Shown in pieces: positions 45,583-54,537 of a DNA stretch of 64,000 nt. The notes beneath the pieces are model-generated. The model ran no database searches, had not been told where the DNA came from, and worked only from the letters and a program-made list of their open reading frames with translations. The position numbers and the translations under genes are program-made. Numbering within the stretch: the first letter of the stretch is position 1; each line of letters starts with the position of its first letter. The DNA comes from Micromonospora sp. CCTCC AA 2012012 (GTDB lineage Bacteria; Actinomycetota; Actinomycetes; Mycobacteriales; Micromonosporaceae), in assembly GCF_040499845.1 (NCBI RefSeq), contig NZ_CP159342.1, forward strand, positions 4,092,001 to 4,156,000, written 5' to 3'.

Positions 45583-45912
45583 ATGAAGTACATGATGTTG
45601 GTCTGCACCGACACCGAGCCCGACCGGAACCCGGACGCCGCCCCGGACATCGAGCAGTGGGTGGCCGAGCGGGACGCCAAGGGGCAGCGGGTGACGGGCA
45701 GCCGGTTCGCGCCCGCGTCGGCGGCCACCACCGTCCGGGTACGCGACGACGAGCTGCTGCTCAGCGACGGGCCGTTCGCCGAGACCAAGGAGGTGATCGT
45801 GGGCTTCGACCTGCTGGAGTGCGCCGACCTGGACGAGGCGATCGAGGTGGCCCGCGCGCACCCGATGGCGTACCGGGGCCGGATCGAGCTGCGCCCGCTG
45901 ATGGAGGACTGA
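45583..45912 (+). CDS. YCII-related (DGPF) protein
   Basis: A 109-residue protein with the DGPF motif, SDGPFAETKEVIVGFDLLEC, and start MKYMMLVCTD. The family is almost always encoded next to ECF42 sigma factors, as here, where the sigma gene starts five bases after this stop. DGPF proteins are presumed targets or partners of the sigma; their enzymatic role is unknown. GGAGG precedes the ATG. Confidence 0.93.
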   Translation: MKYMMLVCTDTEPDRNPDAAPDIEQWVAERDAKGQRVTGSRFAPASAATTVRVRDDELLLSDGPFAETKEVIVGFDLLECADLDEAIEVARAHPMAYRGRIELRPLMED

Positions 45913-45917
45913 CCCCG

Positions 45918-47120
45918 ATGACCGACGCGGCCGGGGCGGTCGCCGACGCGGGCGCCGAGGCGTACCCGCGGATCGTGGCCGCCCTGATCCGCGTCACCGG
46001 CGACTGGACGCTCGCCGAGGACTGCGCCCAGGAGGCGCTCGCCACCGCGCTGGAACGGTGGCCGCGCGACGGCGTACCGGGCAATCCGGGCGGCTGGCTG
46101 ATGACGGTGGCCCGGAACCGGGCGCTGGACGTGCTGCGCCGGGCCGCCGTGGAGCGCCGCAAGCTGCGCGACCTGACGCTGCTCACCGACCCCGAGCCGC
46201 CACCCGTGGAAGGGGGCATGGTGGACGACCGGCTCCGGCTCATCTTCACCTGCTGCCATCCGGCGCTCGCCCTGGAGGCCCGGGTCGCGCTGACCCTGCG
46301 CACCGTCGCCGGGGTGCCCACCGCCGACATCGCCCGCGCCTTCCTGGTCAGCGAGTCAACCATGACCCGCCGGCTCACCCGGGCCAAGGCGAAGATCGCC
46401 GCCGCCCGGGTGCCGTACCGGGTGCCGACCGGGTCCGCGCTGGTCGAGCGGCTGCCGGGCGTCCTGGCCGTGCTCTACCTGCTCTTCACCCGGGGGTACG
46501 ACGCCGACGGCGAACCCGCCTTCGCCACCGAGGCGCTCCGGCTGACCCGACTGCTCGACACGCTGCTGCCGGGGCAGCCGGAGGTGGCCGGGCTGCTCGC
46601 CCTGATGCTGCTGCACCACTCGCGCCGGAGCGCCCGCCGGGACGGCGACGGCAACCTGCTCACCCTCGACGAGCAGGACCGGTCCCGCTGGGACCACGCC
46701 GCCATCGCGGAGGGCGTCGCGCTGCTGCCCCGGGCCGGCGACGGCCCGTACGCCCTCCAGGCCCGGATCGCCGCCTGCCACGCCACCGCCCCGACCGCCG
46801 GGACCACCGACTGGCCGGCGATCGCCCGCTGCTACGACGAGCTGGCCCGGCTGCGGCCCACCCCGGTGGTCCGGCTCAACCGGGCGGTCGCCCACGGCTA
46901 CGCGTACGGCCCCGGGCCCGGACTGGCCCTGCTCGCCGAGGCCCGCACCGGCGGCGCGCTCGACGACTATCCCCCGGCGCTGGCCGCCGAGGCCGAGTTG
47001 ACCGCCCGCCTCGGCGACCCGGTACGCGCCGCGGCCCTGTTCCGGGCGGCGGCCGACGCGGTGCGCTCCGAACCGGAACGTCGCGCCCTGCTGCGGCGCG
47101 CGGCCGACCTCTCCGGCTGA
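45918..47120 (+). CDS. ECF42-family RNA polymerase sigma factor
   Basis: A 400-residue sigma factor. Region 2 (AEDCAQEALATALERW, then GWLMTVARNRALDVLRR) and region 4 (ADIARAFLVSESTMTRRLTRAKAKI) occupy residues 1-190. The C-terminal half is a TPR-like helical extension (VVRLNRAVAHGYAYG, LAAEAELTARLGDP), characteristic of group ECF42, which lacks an anti-sigma and is thought to be controlled through this extension. It is coupled with the YCII gene upstream. The signal is unknown. Confidence 0.93.
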   Translation: MTDAAGAVADAGAEAYPRIVAALIRVTGDWTLAEDCAQEALATALERWPRDGVPGNPGGWLMTVARNRALDVLRRAAVERRKLRDLTLLTDPEPPPVEGGMVDDRLRLIFTCCHPALALEARVALTLRTVAGVPTADIARAFLVSESTMTRRLTRAKAKIAAARVPYRVPTGSALVERLPGVLAVLYLLFTRGYDADGEPAFATEALRLTRLLDTLLPGQPEVAGLLALMLLHHSRRSARRDGDGNLLTLDEQDRSRWDHAAIAEGVALLPRAGDGPYALQARIAACHATAPTAGTTDWPAIARCYDELARLRPTPVVRLNRAVAHGYAYGPGPGLALLAEARTGGALDDYPPALAAEAELTARLGDPVRAAALFRAAADAVRSEPERRALLRRAADLSG

Positions 47121-47328
47121 CGGCCCGCACGGGACAGCCGCCGGGCCCACCGCCGGCTAGGCTCACACCGTGAACACCGGACCGGCATCCCGCCACGCAC
47201 GGATCGGCGACCCGGTGGACGACTGATCCGCCCCCGGACGCCCGACCCGCGTCCGGCGCGTGGACCGCCACGGCGACTCGCACCCACGAGTCCCTGTGTC
47301 GTCACCACGTGAGCGAGGTCAACCGAAG

Positions 47329-47703
47329 ATGTCAGTCAGCTTCAACCACACCATCATCGCCTCGAAGGACCGCGAGGAATCGGCCCGGTTCTTCCGTGAG
47401 CTGCTGGAGCTTCCGGCGGCGCCGTCCTGGGGCCTCTTCACCAACATCCAGCTCGACGACGGGACGCTGCTCCAGTTCGCCGAGCCGCCGGTGGAGATCC
47501 AGATGCAGCACTACGCCTTCCTGGTCGACGACGAGCTCTTCGACCGGGCGTACCGGCGGCTGCGTGAGGGCGGCGTCACGCACTGGGCCGATCCGCAGAT
47601 GCGCCGCCCCGGTGAGATCAACGACGAGCACGGCGGCCGGGGCGTCTACTTCAAGGACCCGGCGGGGCACGCCATCGAGCTGATCACCCGGCCCTACCTG
47701 TGA
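47329..47703 (+). CDS. VOC-superfamily protein
   Basis: A 124-residue VOC protein: SFNHTIIASKDREESARFFR with the first ligand histidine, MQHYAFLVDDELFDRAYRR in the centre, and GRGVYFKDPAGHAIELITRP with the last ligand glutamate. Start ATG 47329; a weak GAGG lies ten bases before. It follows the sigma operon after a 208-base gap and is closed by a strong hairpin. Substrate unknown. Confidence 0.88.
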   Translation: MSVSFNHTIIASKDREESARFFRELLELPAAPSWGLFTNIQLDDGTLLQFAEPPVEIQMQHYAFLVDDELFDRAYRRLREGGVTHWADPQMRRPGEINDEHGGRGVYFKDPAGHAIELITRPYL

Positions 47704-47709
47704 GCTGCG

Positions 47710-47748
47710 CGGTCCCTGCCGTCCGGCCGACGCCGACGGCAGGGACCG
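47710..47748. terminator. Perfect 14-bp hairpin between convergent genes
   Basis: CGGTCCCTGCCGTC (47710-47723) pairs with 47735-47748 around an 11-base loop; it lies between the VOC stop (47703) and the stop of the minus-strand SRPBCC gene (47759), so it can serve both. Confidence 0.75.
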
Positions 47749-47758
47749 GGCGGCCGGG

Positions 47759-48610
47759 TCAGACCCCGCTCGGCATCTCGACCGCGAGCCAGATCGGCCG
47801 CCAGTCCGCCATCTCGTGGAAGCGGCGCAGCTCGGAGAGCCCGGCCACCGACCCGCACCACGACGCGTACGGCGGGTTGCCCTCGTCGAAGCCGCTCTGC
47901 ACGAAGGTGAGCTTCGTCCGCCCGCCGGATTCGGCCAGCTCCCAGGTCTGCACGCCCACCGGTCCCCAGTCGACGGAGAGCTTCCGGCCCGGGTCGAGGT
48001 CGACCACCTTGGCCGCGTGGCCGGTCTCGAAGCCGCCCATGGCGTACCGGCCGCCGACCCAGGGCTCGATGCCGATCGGGTAGCCGAACCAGGCGCTGGC
48101 CTGCTCGGAGTCGGTCAGCGAGGCCCACACCCGGTCCACCGGCGCGTCGATCACCAGCTCGCCCCGCAGGTCGGCCGAGGTGAAGTCGGTACGCGGCAGC
48201 AGCGGCCGACCCTCCAGGTGGGCGGCGAGGTTGGCGATCGACAGGGCCCAGAAGGTCTGCAGCACGCCGCGGATGCTGCTGCCGCTCATCGCCTCGGCGA
48301 AGACGAAGTGGCTCTGCCGCAGGGTCAGCTCGGTGCTCTCCTGCGCCGGGGTCAGCTCCAGCTCGCTGGTGGTCTCCACCCCGTCGAGCAGCCAGGCGAA
48401 GCGCAGTGTGCGTTCGTCGGCGTGCAGCAGGCGCTGGTGCGGGGCGTCGCCCTCGGGGGTGTGGCGGCCCCAGAACGCGTACCGCTGCGGCAGCTCGACC
48501 TCGGCGTGCTCGGCGAACCAGACGCGCAGCTCGGCCGGGTCGGTCAGCGCGCGCCGGACGGCGTGGACCGGCGCGGCCAGCCGGGCGCGGTAGGTCAGCA
48601 GATCACTCAT
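47759..48610 (-). CDS. Double SRPBCC (AHSA1-like) domain protein
   Basis: A 283-residue protein with two tandem START/SRPBCC modules: residues 1-135 (PVHAVRRALTDPAELRVWFAE) and 145-280 (PVDRVWASLTDSEQASAWFG). Each has the AHSA1 hallmark of a Trp after the DP/DS turn. Such proteins bind hydrophobic ligands; they are commonly paired with an ArsR-like regulator. ATG 48610 overlaps the regulator stop by eight bases, so it is the second gene of that operon. Confidence 0.85.
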   Translation of the reverse strand: MSDLLTYRARLAAPVHAVRRALTDPAELRVWFAEHAEVELPQRYAFWGRHTPEGDAPHQRLLHADERTLRFAWLLDGVETTSELELTPAQESTELTLRQSHFVFAEAMSGSSIRGVLQTFWALSIANLAAHLEGRPLLPRTDFTSADLRGELVIDAPVDRVWASLTDSEQASAWFGYPIGIEPWVGGRYAMGGFETGHAAKVVDLDPGRKLSVDWGPVGVQTWELAESGGRTKLTFVQSGFDEGNPPYASWCGSVAGLSELRRFHEMADWRPIWLAVEMPSGV

Positions 48611-49163
48611 CTGTGTCACCTCTCGGATAGCAGGCCACGGCGAGCTTGAAGGCGTCCCCTTCGGCGCCCCCGTAGCGGGTGAACAGGTCCTGCAGCGTCG
48701 ACTGCAGGTCGTGCAGGAACTCCTGCCGCCGCTCGGCGGGCACCCGGATCTCGCCGGAGACGCCGATCGACGGCAGCTCCGGTGCGGTGCGGTCGAGGGC
48801 GGCGACGTCGGCCTGGACCTCCTCCACGAGGTCCAGCAGGTAACCGAGGCTCAGCTCGTCGCGCATCCGCCGATCCCCGCCGAGCCGGCCGACGAGCCGG
48901 GGCGAGAGCCAGTACGACCGGGCGACGGCCTGGTAGATGCCCTCGCTGATGCCGCGCACCGGGCGCGCCGCCACCTGCTCGGCCAGCCCGGCGGCGACGA
49001 GCTGCTTGACGTGGTAGTAGACGCGCTGCGGCGTCTGGTCCAGCGCGGCGGCGACCTCGGTGCAGGTGTGCGGCTCGGCGAGCTGCCGCAGCACCTCGAT
49101 CCGCTGCGGCTTGAGCAGGGTCTCGGCCTGCGCGCGTTCTTCCAGGTACAGGACGTCTCTCAT
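48603..49163 (-). CDS. ArsR-like winged-helix regulator
   Basis: A 186-residue regulator with a winged helix at residues 10-75 (PQRIEVLRQLAEPHTCTEVAAALDQ, then RVYYHVKQLVAAGLAEQ) and a helical C-terminal half of unknown role. ATG 49163 is the first good start; an earlier in-frame one would read through the operator palindrome. It heads the two-gene operon with the SRPBCC protein and lies just after a perfect TTGTAC-type palindrome, so autoregulation is likely. Confidence 0.86.
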   Translation of the reverse strand: MRDVLYLEERAQAETLLKPQRIEVLRQLAEPHTCTEVAAALDQTPQRVYYHVKQLVAAGLAEQVAARPVRGISEGIYQAVARSYWLSPRLVGRLGGDRRMRDELSLGYLLDLVEEVQADVAALDRTAPELPSIGVSGEIRVPAERRQEFLHDLQSTLQDLFTRYGGAEGDAFKLAVACYPRGDTDE

Positions 49164-49174
49164 GGCAAAATCAG

Positions 49175-49201
49175 TTTGTACGTACAAAACTTCTTTGTCA
49201 A
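49175..49201 (-). promoter_or_regulatory. Promoter with perfect palindromic operator before the ArsR-like gene
   Basis: A consensus -35 TTGACA on the minus strand (49201-49196) is followed by TTTGTACGTACAAA (49175-49188), a 14-bp perfect palindrome that covers the -10 region, 11 bases before the start codon. A bound regulator would occlude RNA polymerase. Confidence 0.7.
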
Positions 49202-49207
49202 TGGGAT

Positions 49208-49244
49208 CGACGAAAGGCCGCGCCGGTCGCGCGGCCTTTCGTCG
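49208..49244. terminator. Perfect 16-bp hairpin after the tms operon
   Basis: Arms 49208-49223 and 49229-49244 pair perfectly around a 5-base loop, nine bases after the tmsB-like stop. It isolates that operon from the promoter of the ArsR-like gene starting seven bases further on. Confidence 0.8.
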
Positions 49245-49253
49245 CGACGAAGG

Positions 49254-50597
49254 TCAGGGCGTCCAGTCGGGACGCAGCGGATAGCCGTTCACCCCGTCCG
49301 GGCCGTTGCGGGTGGCGAGCACCTGGTGCAGCTGGATGCCGTTGCGCTCGAACGCCATCCGCGAACCCGCCATGTAGAGGCCCCACACCCGGGCGGTGCC
49401 CGGCCCCACCTCGTTGACGCAGAAGTCCCAGTGCTCGACCAGGTTGCGGCACCAGCCCGCGAGGGTCAGCGCGTAGTGCTGCCGCAGGTTCTCCTCGTGG
49501 TGCACCTCCAGGCCGGCGTCGTGCACCTCGCTGATCAGCCGGCCCGGCCCGGCCAGCTCGCCGTCCGGGAAGACGTACCGGTCGATGAACGCGCCGGAGC
49601 GGTGCGGGGCCCGGTTGTCCGCCCGGGTGATGCAGTGGTTCAGCAGCCGCCCGCCGGGCTTCAACCGCTCCCGCAGCGCGCCGAAGTAGGCCGGATAGTT
49701 GCGCACCCCGATGTGCTCGGTCAGCCCGATCGACGAGATCGCGTCGAACTGCTCGCGGGGCGCGTCCCGGTAGTCCAGGTGGCGCACCTCGGCCAGCTCA
49801 CCCAGCCCCTCCCGCTCGATCGCCGCCTGCGCCCACTGCGCCTGCTCCCGCGACAGGGTCACGCCCAGCGCCTTCACGCCGTACTCCCGGGCGGCGTGCC
49901 GGACCATGCCGCCCCAGCCGCAGCCCACGTCGAGCAGCCGCATCCCCGGCTTCAGCGCCAGCTTGTTCGCCACCAGGTCGTACTTCGCCCGCTGCGCCTG
50001 CTCCAGCGTGTCCTCCGCCGAGTGGAAGACCGCGCAGGTGTACGTCATCGACGGGCCGAGCACCTTCTCGTAGAAGGCGTTCGAGACGTCGTAGTGGTGC
50101 GAGATCGCGGTGCTGTCCCGGGTACGCGAGTGACGCAGCCCGTTCATCACCCGCTTCCAGCGCGGCGACGCCTCCTGCGGCGGGGGCGGCGGTGGCATCA
50201 GCCGCTCCCAGCCGAGCCCCTTCACCAGGGCCAGCGCCTCGGCCACCGGCGGCATCCGCAGCGGCATCCCGTCCTTGAGCACCCGCAGCGCCTCGTACGG
50301 GTCGCCCGGGTGCACCCCGTCCAGGCCGAGGTCACCACTGACGTACGCCCGGGCCATGCCCAGGTCGCCGGGGGCGGTGAGCAGGTAGGACAGACCCCGC
50401 TCGGAGCGGATCGACAGGGTGATCCCGGCGTCGGTCGGGCCGACGGCGCTGCCGTCGTAGCCGGTCACCCGGACCGGCAGCGCTCCGGAGGTCACCGCGC
50501 GGACCACGTCCGCCACGGTCGGTCCCGTACGCCGGCCTCCCGCCGGCGGGCTGGACGGGGCGTCGGCCGCCCCCTGTTCACGGTCGATCAGGCTCAT
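49254..50597 (-). CDS. tmsB: Methyltransferase for 10-methyl branched fatty acids (TmsB/BfaB-like)
   Basis: A 447-residue SAM-dependent methyltransferase of the cyclopropane fatty acid synthase family. The SAM site is RLLDVGCGWGGMVRHAA; family marks ISHHYDVSNAFYEKVLG and SMTYTCAVF precede it, and FDAISSIGLTEHIG carries the bicarbonate/active-site region. In actinomycetes this enzyme methylates C10 of a membrane C18:1 acyl chain. The partner reductase gene overlaps upstream (ATGA at 50594-50597), which separates it from plain CFA synthases. The first 150 residues form the usual N-terminal domain, with a PPPPPP stretch at about 137. Confidence 0.85.
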   Translation of the reverse strand: MSLIDREQGAADAPSSPPAGGRRTGPTVADVVRAVTSGALPVRVTGYDGSAVGPTDAGITLSIRSERGLSYLLTAPGDLGMARAYVSGDLGLDGVHPGDPYEALRVLKDGMPLRMPPVAEALALVKGLGWERLMPPPPPPQEASPRWKRVMNGLRHSRTRDSTAISHHYDVSNAFYEKVLGPSMTYTCAVFHSAEDTLEQAQRAKYDLVANKLALKPGMRLLDVGCGWGGMVRHAAREYGVKALGVTLSREQAQWAQAAIEREGLGELAEVRHLDYRDAPREQFDAISSIGLTEHIGVRNYPAYFGALRERLKPGGRLLNHCITRADNRAPHRSGAFIDRYVFPDGELAGPGRLISEVHDAGLEVHHEENLRQHYALTLAGWCRNLVEHWDFCVNEVGPGTARVWGLYMAGSRMAFERNGIQLHQVLATRNGPDGVNGYPLRPDWTP

Positions 50598-51976
50598 TGC
50601 CGCGCTACCGCCTTTTCGTAGAGTCCGGTGAGCCGGTGGTCCGGGTCGTAACGGTCCTTCACCGCGCGCCACGTCTCGCCGCCGTAGAGCCGGTCGAACG
50701 CCGCACGGTCGTAGTACGCGTCGGAATAGAGCGACTTGTGTCCGCCCGCCTCCGACACCGCGCGCTCGATGGCCCGGTTGACGTCGCCGTCGGCGGCGCC
50801 CTCGGCGATCGGCACGCTTCCCCAGAAGCCGATGTTCACATACGTTTCGTCCGGTTGCAGCGGATATAGCGGCCACGCCCGGGCGGATCCGGGACCGGCC
50901 GGCTCCCGCAGCCGCAGCGGGCAGAGCCACACCGGGGTCATCCCGACGTGCTTGTCGAACCAGCGCAGGAAGTCGGCGGTGCGGTCCAGCGGGATCTCGA
51001 CGTCCTGCACCACGCGTTCCCGGGCCGGCCGGCCACGCCAGCGGTCGACCCGGGCGGCCACCTGGTGGCGGTGCTCCAGCCGGACCAGTCGGTGATAGAA
51101 GTCGCTGCGCCGGTAGCGCGCCGGCCAGAGCCGACGGACCACCGGGTGCTGCACCCCGAAGGCCGCCGAACACCAGAACCAGTCGGTGTCCCAGCGCCAG
51201 AGATAGTCGTACGTGGTGAGGGCGTCCCGGGTGCGCCGGCGCAGCGAGCGGTAGTAGATCTCCTGGCCGGTGTAGTCGCTCGGCCGCTCCGCCTCGTCGC
51301 TGAAACTGCCGAGCACCAGATAGGCCTCGCCGGGGCTGAAGACCACCCCGTCCATCGCGTCGACCGGCTCGCCCGCCCACTCCCCCTTGGCGACCACGTC
51401 CCGGATCGCGTCGGCCAGCTCCTCCAGCCGGGTGAAGCGGATGTTGCGCAGCGCCACGTGCCGGCGGACCGGCTGGAGCTCGATGCGCAGCCGGGTGGCG
51501 TAGCCGAGACTGCCCAGCGAGTTGGGGAAGGCCCGGAACAGGTCGGCGTGCTCACCCGTCGGCCGGACGGTGAGCAGCTCGCCCGCGCCGGTCAGCACGT
51601 CCAGCTCGGTGACCGACTCGTGCGGCAGGCCGTTGCGGAAGGAGGTGGACTCGATGCCCAACCCGGTCACCGCGCCGCCCAGCGTGATGGTGCGCAACTG
51701 CGGCACCACCAGCGGCATCAGCCCGTGCGGGAGGGTCGCGTCGACCAGGTCCTCGTACGTGCACATGCCCTGCACGTCGGCCGTGCGGGCGGTCGGGTCG
51801 ACCGCGAGCACCCCGGTGAGGCCGCTGACGTCCAGCCCGGGGACGCGCGGCGCCGACCTCGGGCGGAACAGGTTGGAGGTGCGTTTGGCCAGCCGCACGG
51901 GCTCACCGGCGGGCACCGCGGCGTAGGAGCGCCGCAGCGTGTCCACCGCCCGTTCATGATCACGGACAGCGTGCAT
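50594..51976 (-). CDS. tmsA: FAD-binding reductase for 10-methyl branched fatty acids (TmsA/BfaA-like)
   Basis: A 460-residue FAD-binding oxidoreductase of the VAO/PCMH type: TADVQGMCTYEDLVDATLPHGLMPLVV and TLGGAVTGLGIESTSFRNG form the FAD site. In the TmsA/BfaA group it reduces the 10-methylene intermediate made by the methyltransferase to the 10-methyl chain (10-methylstearic, tuberculostearic acid). It precedes the methyltransferase gene with ATGA overlap; the two make up the known minimal pathway. A DWARF-like DIMINUTO family member is the alternative reading. Confidence 0.85.
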   Translation of the reverse strand: MHAVRDHERAVDTLRRSYAAVPAGEPVRLAKRTSNLFRPRSAPRVPGLDVSGLTGVLAVDPTARTADVQGMCTYEDLVDATLPHGLMPLVVPQLRTITLGGAVTGLGIESTSFRNGLPHESVTELDVLTGAGELLTVRPTGEHADLFRAFPNSLGSLGYATRLRIELQPVRRHVALRNIRFTRLEELADAIRDVVAKGEWAGEPVDAMDGVVFSPGEAYLVLGSFSDEAERPSDYTGQEIYYRSLRRRTRDALTTYDYLWRWDTDWFWCSAAFGVQHPVVRRLWPARYRRSDFYHRLVRLEHRHQVAARVDRWRGRPARERVVQDVEIPLDRTADFLRWFDKHVGMTPVWLCPLRLREPAGPGSARAWPLYPLQPDETYVNIGFWGSVPIAEGAADGDVNRAIERAVSEAGGHKSLYSDAYYDRAAFDRLYGGETWRAVKDRYDPDHRLTGLYEKAVARQ

Positions 51977-52071
51977 GAGATCACCTTACGCCGATGCCGG
52001 CGGATCGGTGGGACGTCCACGATGGCCGTTGCGTGGTGGTCGCGGCGGCGTGCGCGGCATAGCGTGGGGGC

Positions 52072-52356
52072 ATGCCGAAAGCCGTCTGGAACGACCTGGT
52101 CGTCGCCGAGAGCGACGACACCGTGCTGGTGGAGGGGAACCACTACTTCCCGCGCGCGGCGCTGCGCGAAGACCTGATCACCGACTCCGCGACGCACACC
52201 GTCTGCCCGTGGAAGGGCACCGCGTCGTACTACTCGCTGTCCCACGACGGGAAGACCACCAGGGACGCCGTCTGGTACTACCCCGAACCGAAGCCGGACG
52301 CGGAGATGGTGCGCGACCGGGTGGCGTTCTGGAAGGACGTCCGGGTCGTCGACTGA
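52072..52356 (+). CDS. DUF427 protein
   Basis: A 94-residue protein of the DUF427 family: AVWNDLVVAESDDTVLVEGNHYFP, TVCPWKGTASYYS and the closing FWKDVRVVD. The fold is a small beta-barrel of unknown function. Transcribed divergently from the tms operon with a 95-base gap. ATG 52072. Confidence 0.9.
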   Translation: MPKAVWNDLVVAESDDTVLVEGNHYFPRAALREDLITDSATHTVCPWKGTASYYSLSHDGKTTRDAVWYYPEPKPDAEMVRDRVAFWKDVRVVD

Positions 52357-52414
52357 GACACCCCACCGCCGGGGCGACTGGCGATCGACCGTCGCCGTGG
52401 GTGAGGATGCCCGC

Positions 52415-53140
52415 ATGTCCGAACCCGCGCCGCGTCCCGCTCCGCCCGGCACCGTGTACGGCGGCCGCCCGGCGGCCCGCCCCGGGCTGCCGCGCGACCC
52501 GCTGATGCGGATCGCGCTCGGCGTCGCGGTGGTCGGCGTACTCCTGGGGCTCTTCTTCGCGACCGGGGTGCTGGGTGGCGGCGGCGACCAGCCGGTGCTG
52601 CCGGCGGCGGCCGCGCCGACCCCGGCGGGCAGCGAGCCGGCCGCGCCCGCGACCACCGAGGCCGCGCCCACCACCCCGGCCGAGCCCACGCCGACCCCCG
52701 CCGCGACCACCCCGGCGGCGCCGGCACCCCCGGCGGCCGGACCGAAGGTGATCCGGGCGGTCGCCTCGGGGCTCTGCGTCGGGGTCACCGACGACGACCC
52801 GGAGGGCGCCGACGCGCAACTGGCCGCCTGCACCGGCGGCCCCGAACAGCAGTGGGTGGCGAACCCGGTCGCGGCCGACGTGTGGACGCTGACCAACGCC
52901 GCCAGCGGCCGGTGCCTCGACGTGGACGGGCAGCGCACCGACGACGGGGTCGACGTGCAGCAGTGGTCCTGCAACGGCCAGCCCAACCAGCAGTGGCGGC
53001 TCACCCCGACCGGGGCCGGGCCGGTGCTGCTGGTCGCCGTGCACAGCGGCAAGTGCGCCCGGGTCGGCACCGCACCCGGCGACCAGCTCGAACAGGTCAC
53101 CTGCACCGGAGCCCCCGACCAGCAGTGGTCACTCGCCTGA
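52415..53140 (+). CDS. Membrane-anchored ricin B-type lectin domain protein
   Basis: A 241-residue protein: a Pro-rich cytoplasmic N-terminus, one membrane helix (31-55, IALGVAVVGVLLGLFFATGV), an Ala/Pro/Thr-rich stalk (65-110) and a ricin-type beta-trefoil domain with three QxW repeats (EQQWVA, NQQWRL, DQQWSLA) and paired cysteines. It is likely displayed outside and binds carbohydrate. No catalytic domain is attached. Transcribed alone. Confidence 0.87.
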   Translation: MSEPAPRPAPPGTVYGGRPAARPGLPRDPLMRIALGVAVVGVLLGLFFATGVLGGGGDQPVLPAAAAPTPAGSEPAAPATTEAAPTTPAEPTPTPAATTPAAPAPPAAGPKVIRAVASGLCVGVTDDDPEGADAQLAACTGGPEQQWVANPVAADVWTLTNAASGRCLDVDGQRTDDGVDVQQWSCNGQPNQQWRLTPTGAGPVLLVAVHSGKCARVGTAPGDQLEQVTCTGAPDQQWSLA

Positions 53141-53159
53141 CCCCTGCCCGCCGGCCGGC

Positions 53160-54467
53160 TCAGCCCCGGTAGCTCCACGCCCGCCGGCCGACGGCGACCG
53201 GCACGGCGACCGGCTGCGGTACGGCGTCACCCCGGCGACGACGCAGCCGCAGCGACAGCCCGGCCGCGCCGATCGACAGGGCACCGGCCACGTACCAGGC
53301 GACGGCGTAGTCGCCGAGCTGGTCGCGGACCAGCCCGGCGGCGGTGGCCGCGAACGCCGCGCCGAACTGGTGGGCGGCGAAGACCCAGCCGAAGACCACC
53401 GCGCCGGACGCGCCGAAGTACTCCCGGCACAGCGCCACCGTCGGCGGCACGGTGGCCACCCAGTCCAGGCCGTAGAAGACCATGAAGACCAGCATGCTGG
53501 GCCGGGCGGTGTCGGCGAAGAGGCCGGGCAGCACCAGCAGCGACGCCCCGCGCAGCGTGTAGTAGGCGGCGAGCAGCAGCCGGCTGTCCATCCGGTCGGT
53601 CAGCCAGCCGGACGCGATGCTGCCGGCGATGTCGAAGAGCCCGACCAGGGCGAGCAGCCCGGCCGCGGTGGTCTCCGGCATGCCGTGGTCGTGCGCGGCC
53701 GGCACGAAGTGAGTGCCGACCAGGCCGTTGGTGGTCGCGCCGCAGATCGCGAAGCCGCCGGCCAGCAGCCAGAACGGCCGGGTCCGGGCGGCGGCGGCCA
53801 GCGCGCCGAGGGCCCGGCCCGCCGCCCCACCGGCCGGCGGTGGCGCCGGCGTCACCTCGGTCGCCCCGTAGGCGGGCAGTCCCAGCTCCGCCGGGTGCTC
53901 GCGCAGCAACCACCCCACCAGGGGTACGACCGCCAGCGCCGCCCCGGCGACGACGAGCGCCGCCACCCGCCAGCCGTGGTCGCGGACCAGCACCGCCAGC
54001 AGCGGCAGGAAGACGAGCTGGCCGGCGGCCCCGCCCGCGGTCAGCACCCCGGTCACCAGGCCGCGCCGGGCGACGAACCAGCGGCCGGTGACCGTCGCCA
54101 CGAAGGCCAGCGCCATCGAGCCGGTGCCCAGCCCCACCAGCACGCCCCAGCAGAGGATCAGCTGCCAGCTCGCGGTCATGAAGACGGTCAGGCCGCTGCC
54201 GAGGGCGACCAGCGCCAGCGCGCCGGCCACCACCCGGCGGATGCCGAAGCGGTCCATCAGCGCGGCGGCGAAGGGGGCGGTCAACCCGTACAGCAGGAGG
54301 TTGACCGAGACGGCGGCGGAGATGGTGGCCAGCGGCCAGCGGAACTCGGCGTGCAGCGGGTGCAGCAGGACGCCCGGCGTGGCGCGGAATCCGGCCGCGC
54401 CGACCAGCGCGACGAAGGAGACGGCGGCCACGGTCCAGGCCGGGTGGAAGCGACGGTGTCGGGTCAC
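53160..54467 (-). CDS. MFS transporter (monocarboxylate/oxalate-like)
   Basis: A 435-residue transporter with about 12 membrane helices in two groups of six. The first-loop motif DRFGIRRVVAGALAL and its repeat in the second half, DRMDSRLLLAAYY, are typical. The internal LLREHPAELGLPAYG loop resembles the OFA/MCT-like branch. Substrate unknown. GTG 54467 is the preferred start. It is divergent from the GATase1-AraC regulator gene 70 bases away, which may control it. Confidence 0.88.
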   Translation of the reverse strand: MTRHRRFHPAWTVAAVSFVALVGAAGFRATPGVLLHPLHAEFRWPLATISAAVSVNLLLYGLTAPFAAALMDRFGIRRVVAGALALVALGSGLTVFMTASWQLILCWGVLVGLGTGSMALAFVATVTGRWFVARRGLVTGVLTAGGAAGQLVFLPLLAVLVRDHGWRVAALVVAGAALAVVPLVGWLLREHPAELGLPAYGATEVTPAPPPAGGAAGRALGALAAAARTRPFWLLAGGFAICGATTNGLVGTHFVPAAHDHGMPETTAAGLLALVGLFDIAGSIASGWLTDRMDSRLLLAAYYTLRGASLLVLPGLFADTARPSMLVFMVFYGLDWVATVPPTVALCREYFGASGAVVFGWVFAAHQFGAAFAATAAGLVRDQLGDYAVAWYVAGALSIGAAGLSLRLRRRRGDAVPQPVAVPVAVGRRAWSYRG

Positions 54468-54537
54468 GCTCCGAGTCTCGGCCCTGTCGGTCGGGCGGAC
54501 GAGTGGCCGGAAAGCCATCCTACGCAATAATCGGGCC

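Noticed and set aside
47170..47226. An 18-residue frame starting at GTG before the VOC gene
   Set aside because: Too short, no leader-peptide features, and no attenuator structure follows.
48711..50621. A 636-residue + strand frame over the ArsR-like and tmsB genes
   Set aside because: Shadow frame; the opposite strand carries complete methyltransferase motifs and terminators.
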